Shown piece after piece: positions 46,602 through 57,400 of a stretch of DNA of 64,000 bases. The stretch covers positions 310,001 through 374,000 of the forward strand of contig JAVTLE010000001.1 of NCBI GenBank assembly GCA_033439295.1, in the 5' to 3' direction. This DNA comes from Deuterostichococcus epilithicus (lineage: Eukaryota > Chlorophyta > Trebouxiophyceae > Prasiolales > Stichococcaceae). Made by a program: the position numbers and the translations under genes. The notes under the pieces were generated by a model. That model had not been told where the DNA came from, searched no databases, and saw only the letters and a list, made by a program, of their open reading frames with translations. Numbering within the stretch: the stretch's first letter is position 1; each line of letters opens with the position of its first letter.

Positions 46602-47559
46602 CTTGAGTAACGGCCTAGCCGTCAGTTGTGTTCAAAGAGGGAAGCCTGCTCCTGCCAGGAATGGTGAAGCTTGTCCCATCCACATGCTAGCAGCCGCAGC
46701 TCGAGCAACAGGGCTCCGGGTGGCAGGTCAACAATGCAAAAGCTGCGCCAAAACGAGGTTTGCTGCAGTGTCTACAGCAGCACAGATGACGGATGGTGGC
46801 GGACCTTCGGGTGTAATGTATGTGCTCAATCTCGATGAATTCATGCAGCGCAGCCTCCTGTGCTCGCTGCTTCTGCGCTGAAGGACATATACAACGGGAC
46901 AGCAGCGGGCAAGCTTGTCAAAGCCCTCACAGGATGCCTCAAGGGTTTTTGTTCCCAAGGACAGTATTAAATATTCGGCGGTAGCTGGAGAGCGACTGCT
47001 CCCGCCAGCCTCATTCAATCTTCCCCTGTTTACAAAAAAAGCACGGCACAGCAGACGAGTTCGGGCCTCGCATGCAGCACATTTCCTGCGTACGGACCGC
47101 AGCAGAGGGCATGAAGGGGTAAAACCACGACGGTCGACCTGTGACGGGTCAGGACTCACCAGTCGGATGCGCAACGCTGCAGCTTTGACTCGGGCTCGGT
47201 GATATTGGTGCCCGTCCGCTTTATCGCAGTCCCGTGAGAGCCGGCAGTGTCTGGCAGGTTCTCCCCACAACATGGTGAATCGAGCTGGGATGGAGGCCGA
47301 CCCCTGAGTCGTAGTTTTAAACGCACTGAGGTAACGCCGCCTGCGCACCAACGCTGCCCCACACCAACGCTGAGTGCATGCATGGTGGCAACAGCGCCGC
47401 CCAAGTCAAGTATCCTCTGGAGCGGTGCCAGGCAACAGCTGTTTCCACTGAACAACGTTCGCAGCCACGAAGGGCCCTGGCTTCTTCGTTTCCTCTTCGT
47501 TGATCTGAATTGCCATATTTCTGACGAAAGACAGCCGGATACCAGCAACTCAGTGAACA
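46602..47559. other. Gap between helicase remnant and LIP1-like gene
   Basis: 958 bp upstream of the helicase exons and downstream of the LIP1-like stop. I looked for the helicase Q motif and Walker A motif on both strands and found neither. TGTAA on the minus strand near 47029-47033, about 530 nt past the LIP1-like stop, could be a green-algal poly(A) signal. Confidence 0.5.
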
Positions 47560-50508
47560 TCAGAAGTCCAGGTCGTCGATCCGCGAGCCGCTGAGCTGCG
47601 AGAGTCGGTCGCTCACGCTGCCGTGCGGAGCCGGCCCGTCGCCATATGCCGCCGGCGCTCCTGCCGCCAAATAGCTGCCCAGGCCCAGCGACCCGGCGGG
47701 GTTCAGCGACGCAGCGTTGCTGAGCGTCAGCCGGCTGCTGCCTGCTGAGGGCGGGCCGCTGCTGCCGAAGAACGAGCTGCCGCCGGGAGGCAGCGAGGCG
47801 CTGCTGGACATCAGCGCTGCCGGCGGGCCGCCCAGCCTGCTGGAGCCCTGCGAGCGGCAAACAGCACAGTCCAGGAAACCACTCATATGTTATGTGCACA
47901 TGGCACAATGACTCTCGCTCTCCCCAGACGATGGTTTGCGCATGCCAGAGTTGGAAATGGGGTTTGAAGGGACCTAGGAGGGGCTTGCCTGTGACGTTGG
48001 GCCGGAGGGAAGGTACAGGCTGCCAGAGCGCGTGGCGGCATAGTAGCGCCGCTCTATGAGGTTCCGGAAGAACGCGTCTACTGCGTGCATGTCGATGCGC
48101 CCCTCTGCAGCAGTGGTGCTTCACTTCAGCGAATGAACGAGCAGACGGACAGCCATTGATGCCGCTGCCACGTCAAATGAATGGGCAGGCTGAGCAGTCC
48201 AGGATCGCAGGGCTGAGCACATGGATGGATCCGAACGTTCCTGACAGCCGGAGGTATCAGCGACGGCATGTGAAACGGAACGACTCTTGAGCTCTGCAGG
48301 CTCGCTCCTCATCCAATGACTGGGCAGCAAGAGCGCACCCGTCGCTGACGCCGTCAGGCCGGCGCCTGCCCGCGCCGCCTCCCCCGCAGCATCTGCCACC
48401 GGCTGCCCCAGCAGCTTGCTGCATGCTTCACCGTCGCTGTTGCTGCGCCGCCGCCGCAGCAGCGCCACGAGCCAGCCGCCCAGCAGGGCGGGGCTCAGCC
48501 CGTCCAGCCAGCACAGCAGCGCCGAGCGTTGCCGCCGCGGCCGCAGCCCCGCGCCGCCTGCGGATCGGATAGGGGAGTGTTTCGCACATCCTGCATCTGC
48601 TCGAAGATAAGAACGATCTGTATGATGGGCCCGACAGCCTGTGCAGCGAAACCCTCAGCAGCACAATGGGTCTGTCGCACATGTGACGCAACCTGGTGCC
48701 GGCCACCACCCCAGAGCACACCTCGCGAGGCTTCCAGTGGGCTCCGATCGTTCGTTCTCAGGGCCACTTCATGGGATTGCCCCACCTGCCAGGTCTGCTT
48801 TGTTGGCGATGGTCAGGTAGGGCACCGGCAGTGCGCCAAGTGCCGCGCCCGCGCGCTCCTCAGGCAGCGGCGCGGCAAAGGTGCCCTGGCGCGCCACCTC
48901 CGCCGCCCAGCGGCCCAGCCCCGCCGTTGACCTGCGTGCCAACAACCGAGCAAATCACCGCAGAGCACTCAGGACGGATCAAAGGGGGCTTCCGCAGAGG
49001 GCGTTGTGGCGCGACGGCCAGCGCCCAAGCGTCTCGCGCCCACACGCTATCGGCGATGCTGTCGACGAACGCACACGTACTGAATTACCGAGTCCTTTAC
49101 AACATCACAGAGGCTGATCATCTGCAGCTTGCAGGCGGGCAGGTTCTAGACAGAAAGTCATGCACGCAGTCCGCCGCACACCGCCCATTGGCGAGCTCGT
49201 GAACCAGGATGACGCCGTTCAGCTGCGAGTAGAACACCGACCGCAGCGCCTTGTACCGCTCGTGCGTGCCTGCATAACGGTCACCGAGCAGTTGCAAAGC
49301 CGTCGTGGGCCATCCTGTCGTCACCATCCCCTCGTAGGCTCCATTGCGTACCGGCACAGGCACCTTGGGCGGCGCCGCCGTGTGGGCGACAGGTCACTGC
49401 CACACGCTGACTCCGAATCGGTGTTCATGAATCATGTCCGACAGGTGCGCACCCACGTCCCACAGCTCCACGAAGTAGGACTGCTTCCTGCTGCCGCTCG
49501 CCTTGCCGCCTCCTTCCTGGTACTCCACCAGCTGCGTGCAAATGGTGAGATCAGCATCCAGAGATCCACCGGGGAGTCAGCAATGCGGCAGGCGATGGCC
49601 TGCTTGGTGCGGTGCAGATGTCAAGAGGCACGCGGCAGTAGATGCGGCCAACTACAGCACTTCAAGTGTTCTCTGCTGGTGGTGCAGCGACAGGAGTGCA
49701 GCAAAAGGGGATTGCATGAGGAGCAACTGGACGAGCGGAGCGGCACATTCAGCGATGATCTGCGTCGCTGACGCGCTGGCGGTTCTGAAAAGAATCTAGG
49801 CCCAACAACACGCTGCAGCATGTCGCACGCCGTCGGGGGGCCGGCACGCACCCGCACGAATGTGTTGCAGCCGACCGTGGTCGTCGTGCGCGGCAGCGGC
49901 TTGCCGTTTGCCAACAGGTGCGCCAGTGATGTCTTGCCACTGCCTGCGACACGACAAGCAAAGCACAGGTAACCTTCGGCACAAAGCACACGAACTAGGA
50001 TGGAGTTGTCTGTTCGTGCCGGCTGTTGAGTGCCTGCGTGCAGCCGAGCACATGGCCTGCAATGCTGCCTGCAACAGAGCTCGTGCGTCCTGCATGGCGT
50101 GACAGCATCGTAGGACAGCTTTCAAAGCGCCGCGATTTCGACTGGAACGACGTCCAATCTGGCTTTGGTGTGTCGAAGGGCTTTTTGAACTGTGGCTCGA
50201 GCAGGTTCTTTCCGCGAATGCGGCTGGCAGTGGTAAATATTTCTGCATTCTTCTCTGTGTCTCATGCCAGCGGGCGAACATCAAGTCATTGCCAGGACCT
50301 CGATACGGCGTCTACTGGGAAGCCGACGTGCTTGCAAGGCTTGAACTGTTGCGATGAGCAGGTGGCACCATGCGCCAGGCTGGCTGAGCATGTGTGGCGA
50401 CGGCAGAGCACCTGAGTTGCCGATGACCAGTACTCGCAGTCTGCCTATGCGATCTGCGTCTGCGCCTGCATCGTCGCTTCCATTGAGGCCCCGAAAGAAG
50501 CCCGACAT
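47560..50508 (-). CDS. LIP1-type small GTPase (Rab-like)
   Basis: Eight exons in perfect phase (374 aa; Arabidopsis LIP1 is about 340): 50412-50508, 49852-49943, 49453-49531, 49182-49269, 48786-48931, 48339-48557, 47989-48104, 47560-47847. G1 is GNSGSGKTSL, split between exons 1 and 2; the TVGCN stretch gives switch I; YFVELWDVGTHERYK gives switch II; TIANKADLA gives the NKxD motif. VFYSQLNGVILVHELANGR and AFFRNLIERRYY match LIP1 closely and distinguish it from ordinary Rabs, and the C-terminus lacks a prenylation Cys. Intron 7 uses a GC donor (CAG|GCAAGC). Known role in Arabidopsis: plant-specific GTPase affecting circadian period under light and microtubule or salt responses. Function in an alga is inference only. 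Confidence 0.88.
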
Positions 50509-51439
50509 CGAGCGTGGAATCACATCTCCGACACCAGATTTGCAAGCTATCTCTCGGTGTGTTGCGCGACAAACATGCTAATCCAGTACATAGATTCTTG
50601 CTGTGGCAGTCTTAGCAGCTGCTCTCAGAGGCCAAATCGCATGGATGTGTGGGGAACTTCTTCAACAACGCTGTGTCTGCCTCGATGCCTGCTCACTGCT
50701 CAGTGGCTGAGCTGAGTGACGCCTATTTTGCTGACGCCTGACTATGCTGCCGACTTCACTCCGAATGATGCCTGACAAACGCCTCGGCTGCAAGCAGCTC
50801 CTGAGATCCTGAGGGCCGGGAAACCTCGGCCAAGCTTGAATATCTGAACTGCGCGGAGAGGCCACAGCTCCTGCAGGTTGACCTTCAAGGTGCATGCACA
50901 CGTATCTTGATCCAGATGCGATGCTTCGAGGGCTGTCGGATTGTGCCCAACAGCATTGCAGATACTCGTTCAGGTCTCCAACCATGAAGACATCGTGCTG
51001 TGCAGAAGGATGCATCACGGTTTCAGTTGAGCAGGTATCGGCATTCTAATTCACAGCAGCCACCGCCCACCTGTTGCACAATGCCAGGGTCAACAACTGG
51101 ACTGAGCCCGCAGGTATGCAGTGCGCTGGTGGCTAGGATGCTTGTTCCAGGAATCAGGTGTTTCTAGCGGTCGGTCGCGGACGCTCGCCACATCCTGAGC
51201 AATTCTTGCCACGCACGTCCAGTGCATCAGGCAAAAGGCTCCGTTCCGGCGGGAGACATCGGGGTCTGCAGACCTCACAAACAGGGTCATGGCGGCGGCG
51301 AAGCGTGGCAGCGGAAGAGTCGACCGGCAGCCGCGAGCGGCAGGAGAACGATGTCCAGGACGCTTGTCGCCTCCTCGCGGCACGAGGGCCGCGGCGGCGG
51401 CGGCGGCGGAAGTCAGGCAGCAAGTACTCTCCGCCCAGC
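50509..51439. other. Intergenic between tandem minus-strand genes
   Basis: 931 bp between the LIP1-like start codon and the Prp40 stop codon. No exon, repeat or RNA recognised. Confidence 0.5.
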
Positions 51440-54400
51440 TCACAGCTCGCCCTCCTCTGACGCCTCCGCCCCATCCGCAGCGCCCGTCTCCTGGAAGGTT
51501 TTGCAGCTCGATGTTAGCTGCATCCGCGCGAGGCTGGACTGCACAAAGCGGGTCTTGTACACAAACCAAACGAGTGTGGCTGCTCAACAATCACGCTTGC
51601 TGAGGCGAGGCGTGTTGAAGCCAAACAGCCAGCTCAAATTGCTCTTGAAATACAGATTTGCCAATGCCATGGACAGTCTATCCCTCGGGACGGACGAATG
51701 CTGCAGCTGCTGCTTGAACAGACCGCTGACAGCACCGCAAGAAGCGGCAAGAAAGGGCAACTGAGGAGCCGAAACAGCACAGCACCTTCTTGGATTCGTG
51801 CTTGTCGTGCTTGTGGGACTTGGTCCTTTTCTCGTCAGGCGAGTCCCTGCGCGTCGGCAGCCATACACGTCTGTGAGACATGGAGCAGGCTCCCAGTGTT
51901 CCACACAGGGCAGGAGAGCCCACTGCCACCGGTCTGCATGTAGACTCACCATTCACAGCCCAGGCATAGTTTGAGGGGCGGAAGCACACAGCCATCAGGA
52001 CCATAGGTTCACGGCATGCAAGGCCCAGGCCTTCCAGGCTGAGCGGACAGGCGTCCGAGTGCGCACCGCTTCCGGCTCTTGTGCTTCTTCTCCTTCCGCT
52101 CGGAGCTGCCATCGCGGTGCTTTGACTTCTTGTGCCGCTTGTGCTCCTGCAGCAGTCGCACCAAATATGATGTTACCATGTCCACTTTCGTGAACGCCAG
52201 CATGATGCCAACGGCGCAGGAAGCACGCGAAGTTCACACTGCAAAATCAGTTCTTCTGCGCCGCCAGACAGCCGAGTCGCGCCCAGGCTCAAGCTCGCTA
52301 GACTAGGGCTCACCACTGCGACCACAATTTAGTCTATAACAATGGGAGTATGAATCGTTCGCGTGCCTTGTGCCGCTCGACATCGCTGTCGGAGCCATCG
52401 GCCGCCTTGCGCTTGGCAGCGCGCTCCGCCTTTTCCTTTTCCTTCTCTGCCCTCTCCGCCTCCCGCCGCCGCTCCTTCTCGGCGTCGCGCTCCGCCTTTT
52501 CCGCCAGGTACGCCTGGTGCCCCTCGTACAACTCCGCCCGCTTCTCCTCCGGCACCTGGAGGTGCGCCCGACACCCGGTAGCTGTTTTGAAATGAAAGCT
52601 TTCTGGGTGCTGTGTCCATTCCTTACGCCTGGTGCCCCTCGTACAGCTCCGCCCTCTTCTCGTCCGGCACCTGGAGATGCGCACCATATCATTGAAGCCG
52701 CTGACTGATTTTAAGTGATGGCTTTCTGGTGCGGTGTTCGTTGTTCACGCCTGGTGCCCCCGTGCAGCTCCGCCCGCTTCGCCGCCAGCACCTGGAAATG
52801 TGCTCAAGACCCGCTGACGAATATGAAGTGAAAGCTCTTAAAGGTGCTGTGTCCATTGCTCACGCCTGGTGCCCCTCCCACAGCTCCGCCGCCCCCATCC
52901 TCCAGCACCTCCACAAGCACACGCGAGTTTCGGAGAGTGATGGCAGTCAAGTTTCCCCGCGATTCCTCTCCCTGCTGGACGCGCTTGGCGCCCCTCGCAC
53001 AGCTCGTCTGCTGCTTCGCCACCTGCCACGGCGACGGCGCGAGGCGAGCACCAGAAGCCGGTGTGCAGCCTCTGATCCCGCAAGCAAGCAGCATGCTGCG
53101 CATATGTTCACGACATGTCCATGCGGGATGCTCTGCACCACGCACCGCCTGGTAGTCCCGGTCGCTGGCGATGAGCACGTGCGCCTCCTCCCACGGCATG
53201 CCCGCGGTTATGCCCCGGGTCGCCCGCAGCAGCGAGGTGAAGGCTTCTGCGGCGCGCGCGGCCCGCTTGCGCTCCTTGGCGGCGCGCTCCGCCGCCCTGC
53301 CCACCAGCTCATCAAACACCAGCCGCCTGCGAACAAGGGCATCGCGCAGGCGTGAGGGGCGCTGAGGGTGACAGTGCAGAGTACACACACCGGATGTTTT
53401 GCGCAGCTGGCTCTTGCAAGAATCGGCCCCATCGCTGCTTCAAAAGGCGGCGACTCCTGTGCCGCTGCCGAATGCAGGTGTCTTCCGCTGCGCACCGCCC
53501 GACATGGTGTCGTCACAGCGGAACGCAAGGCGTATTGCTGTAGACACGTGGCGTGGGCAACACTGCAGGCAGGACCTGGAGTCGCCAATCCAGCAGGCCA
53601 CCGCCCGGACAACTGAGGTTTTGAAGCCTAAGACAGCAGCGCACTTGTTGGCGTCGGACATGCCGGCGGCGGGCTGGCTGTCGGTGGCGTCGAGCGCGCC
53701 GAGGAAAGCCTCGTATGCCGTCTCCTGGCCCACCTCTATGCTGTGGCTCTTCACCAGGTCCTGCACAGTCGCACAGCCGTGGATCACGGCTACCTGTCCT
53801 CGCAGCTGCTTCAGCAGCAGCGCAGAGCACTTCGGATGTCCCGCGAACTTGTGTCGACTCGCCATGCTGAGGCTTCGTGCCCCTTGAGGCCAGAGTCGCC
53901 ATGTGATTCAGATGTGGATCGGGGGACCAGGGCTCAGTCATCCAGCTCGGGGCACCACCAGCATCGCGCAGGGGACTGCAACAGGGAGGCGGGAAGTACT
54001 TTCGTGCATTGAAAGCAGGTCTCGAAGGAGTCTCGAAGGAGTCGACGTAGAGGAAGAATATCCAAAATTCGGGGGAAGCCGGGCGCTGTGCACGTGCCTT
54101 GAGCATGGCGCGCTCCTTCTCGAACTCCTTCTCCGCGTCCTCGATGACGTCGTCAAACAGCTCCCGCGGCCGGCTGCCGCTCAGGTTCTTCTCCACCGCC
54201 TTGTACGCCTCCTCCTCCTTGAGCGTGTCCACGTAGTCCTGCGCCAGGGTGTGGGGAGGCATTCCCAAGCAGTTTTGGCGGACGAGGTGCAGGTGGAAGG
54301 GGTCCATGAAGGGCACAGTGTCAACACACCCATACGCGTCCTCCTCCTTGTGAAGGTCCTCCTGCGGCGGCGTTCGGCCGGAGGATGTGGGAGAGGGTTT

Positions 54401-57400
54401 CAGGCGCCAAACATGGTGGTGAAAGGCGTCGCGATACAATGGTACATGCCGCATTGCAGGCGCCAACGATCTCTCGAGGTCATCACCTCGTGCATGCCGT
54501 GTGGCCGTGTGGCCGTGTGCCGTCAGAGCATGGCAACATGGTCCAGCTTCGCCAGCAGCCGAAACGCTCCGGGCAAGCTTTCAGGCCCCTTGGGCATCCT
54601 TGAGTGTCGCAGCAGCAGCCGGCATAGCCAGGCTCACTGGGCGCAGCAGCACGAGGAGGGGACCCTAGATCTGGCCCCGGGACCCAGAAGTACGCGCATC
54701 GCCGCGCACCTTGAACCGCGTCTTGACGGAGATGCGGCCGTCCGCCAGCGCCTGACGTACGAGCGCGGTGAAGGCGTCGCGGTTCTTGCGCTCCTTGCGA
54801 CGACGCTCCTCCTTGCGCCGCTCAGCGTCCGCAGCCTCCTTTGCGACCAGGTCCCTGCACAAAAGGGCTTGCAGGGTCACACAGTGTCGACCCACAATCG
54901 GGTGCAGCTGCTCGTGCACCATGCCTTCAGGATTTGGGGCCCTGCTGCCGCGCCGCTCCTCGTGCCGCCACGGTGCGCATGCGGCTCCTTCGTCGCGAAG
55001 TCCCTGCTCAGAGTGTCGTCCCACGAGGTTCAGGCTTGGCCAATGACCCGCAGATTGCAGAGTGGCAATCGAGCTCCGTGTCTGCGGTCTCCTTGACGAT
55101 CAAAGATCTTGCAGAGGAGCCATTTCGACTGCAACCGCGCACTTGATGTACTGTCCTCAGACCCCCAGGCAGTCGATCTTGTCGAGCGCTTCAGGACGTC
55201 CAAAAGTCTGATGAGGGGACTGGGAAGTTGAGAGAGGATTGTAGCGCACTTGATGTATTCCTGAAACACCTCCAGGCGGTCGATCTTGTCGAGGTTCTCG
55301 TAGGCGGGGTCCCCCTCCAGCTTGGTCACCGCCTTGCGCCAGGGGGTGTCCACCTGCGGACGGCGGCAGCCCGGGGATCATCTTACGTTTGGGGCGCGTG
55401 TGCTTGACGGTGGTCAGCGCCGGGGCTCTCCAGCTGTCAACCGCCTGCACAACGGCGCATCCACCTGACCCTTCAGTGCAGGGCACAGCTGCTGGGCTCC
55501 ATGAGTGATCAGGAGGCGCGCCCTCTGCAGCGCTCGACACGCAGCGCAGCAGACCCACCAACGGCGAGTGGCTGCGGGCAGCGGCAGGGCGGCAGCGGAG
55601 GCAGCAGCAGCAAGAGGTGGCGGCCGCGTTTGCGCTGGCAAAACCGGCAGCATCGAGACCGGCGGCAAGCCACAAGCACATTGACATCAGGCGCACGCGG
55701 GCGGCGACACCTTGACAGAGTACCCAGCCAGTGCTCCCCACCTCACATGAGGTGGTGGATGCAGCAGCTCGCGAGGGACAGGGAGCAGCAGCCAGCGGCG
55801 GCGACCGGCCGGGCCACCGTGCATGAGCACCGCACTGCGTGTCGGAGTGTGCACCACACTCCGGGTGAGGGTTTGCGAGCACCTTGATGGAGGTGGTGGA
55901 GAGCAGCAGGTCGCGGAAGGCGGAGGCGCGCTCCCGCCGCAGCCGCTTCTTGGCCTCGCGCTCCGCCTTTTCCCGGTCGCGCAGGAAATCCTGCCACAGC
56001 TCCTCCCGCTCGACATTGCCCACCGCCTGCAGGCCAGCACACCCGAGGTTCAGGCGGCCAGAGACCAGGCGGTGCGCCCCGCCTCCCCCCGCTGGACGTC
56101 GCGGGAGCGTTGCACCTTTGGCTGACGAGGGCGGTGAGAGGGGTGTGCGGGTCCTGCCAGGCAGGAGGGGGAACGAGCGTGACAGCAGCACTGAGGGGAC
56201 TCCAGCCGCAGGTCCTCGCGCTCGGCGCTGCCCACCTGGAAATGCAGAACCCATCACCACCGCGAGTTCAGATTGAGGAACGCCCGCAAGCGCATGGAGG
56301 CGGAATCAGCACAACAGCAAAGGACTCCACGATCTGCCGAGGGGAGACGAAGCCAGGTGCTTGCCAGGTGAAAGGCGCCAGCCGCTGACGCGATGATCGC
56401 CACGCGGCAATTCTCAGGCTTCGAGGGACTCCGGGCTTGGGTAGTGAATTTTTGTTTCAATCTCACTCGAAAGCATCCACACACCTTCCAGCGGGGGTCG
56501 TCCTCGAAGAGCTCCCTCGCACGGGAGAAGCGGTTCAGGCTGCGCTCCTCACTCTCCTCCAGCATGCGCACAAAGTCCTCCCGCGCCCGCTTCAGCCTGC
56601 AGGGTTTCAAAGGGTGGGATCCGTCAGCGCAGGATACACGGGGCGGCGCAGGATACACGGGGCGGCGCAGGATGCCCAGGGCGCCTCAGCCGTCCCTCAG
56701 CCACTCGCGCGCCCGCTTGAGCTGTGGGGGCAGAACGCCGAGACACTCCCTGGCACACCAGACCACAGCTCGACGGGTGACAGGGGCTTGCAGCGCCACG
56801 GCCCTGCTGCTCGCGACACCTCCAGCAGCACTGCGCAGCGGCCGCTGCCCCCCTGCTGTGTCAGCACCCGCGCCTGTGCCTGGAGGAAGCCTACTGCTAT
56901 CCAAACGCTGGCCCTGCTCGTGTCTGCACGCCGCACCCGCTTTACCAGGGAGCGGTCACAAACGAGCTGCGACAAGCGAGGCGATGCGGAGGAAAGGGGG
57001 TGCCCAGCGCCTCCCCTAATCCCTAAACCCCACCTGAGACGTGCTTCCTCCTTCTCCTCGTTCTTGCGCTGCTGCGCATACTCGTTGAAGCACGCCTTCT
57101 TCTCGCCCAGCGACTTAAGGGCGCCGTACCTGGCGCAGGCAGGCGGAAACGCCGGCACGTGAGCAGGTGCAGGGAGGGGGTACGACAGGCTGTGGTGCTC
57201 GAGACTCGCAGACGCGCATGCTCAACAATGGGCATCGGCCTGTCGGTGCGGCCTTGCCGGCGGAACCTTCCGTCGCTGTGCGGGCCTCGCTGCAGTGCTG
57301 TGGGCAAGCAAGGAGGCGGCGAATTGAACCTGGAGTCTGACACTATGAGCCGCATGGCCTGCTCCCAGGTCCAGTCGGAGCGCATTCCCACCGACGCCAG

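Noticed and set aside
52510-53030. CRISPR-like array of regular repeats
   Set aside because: Units are contiguous copies of an exon edge without unique spacers, in a eukaryotic gene.
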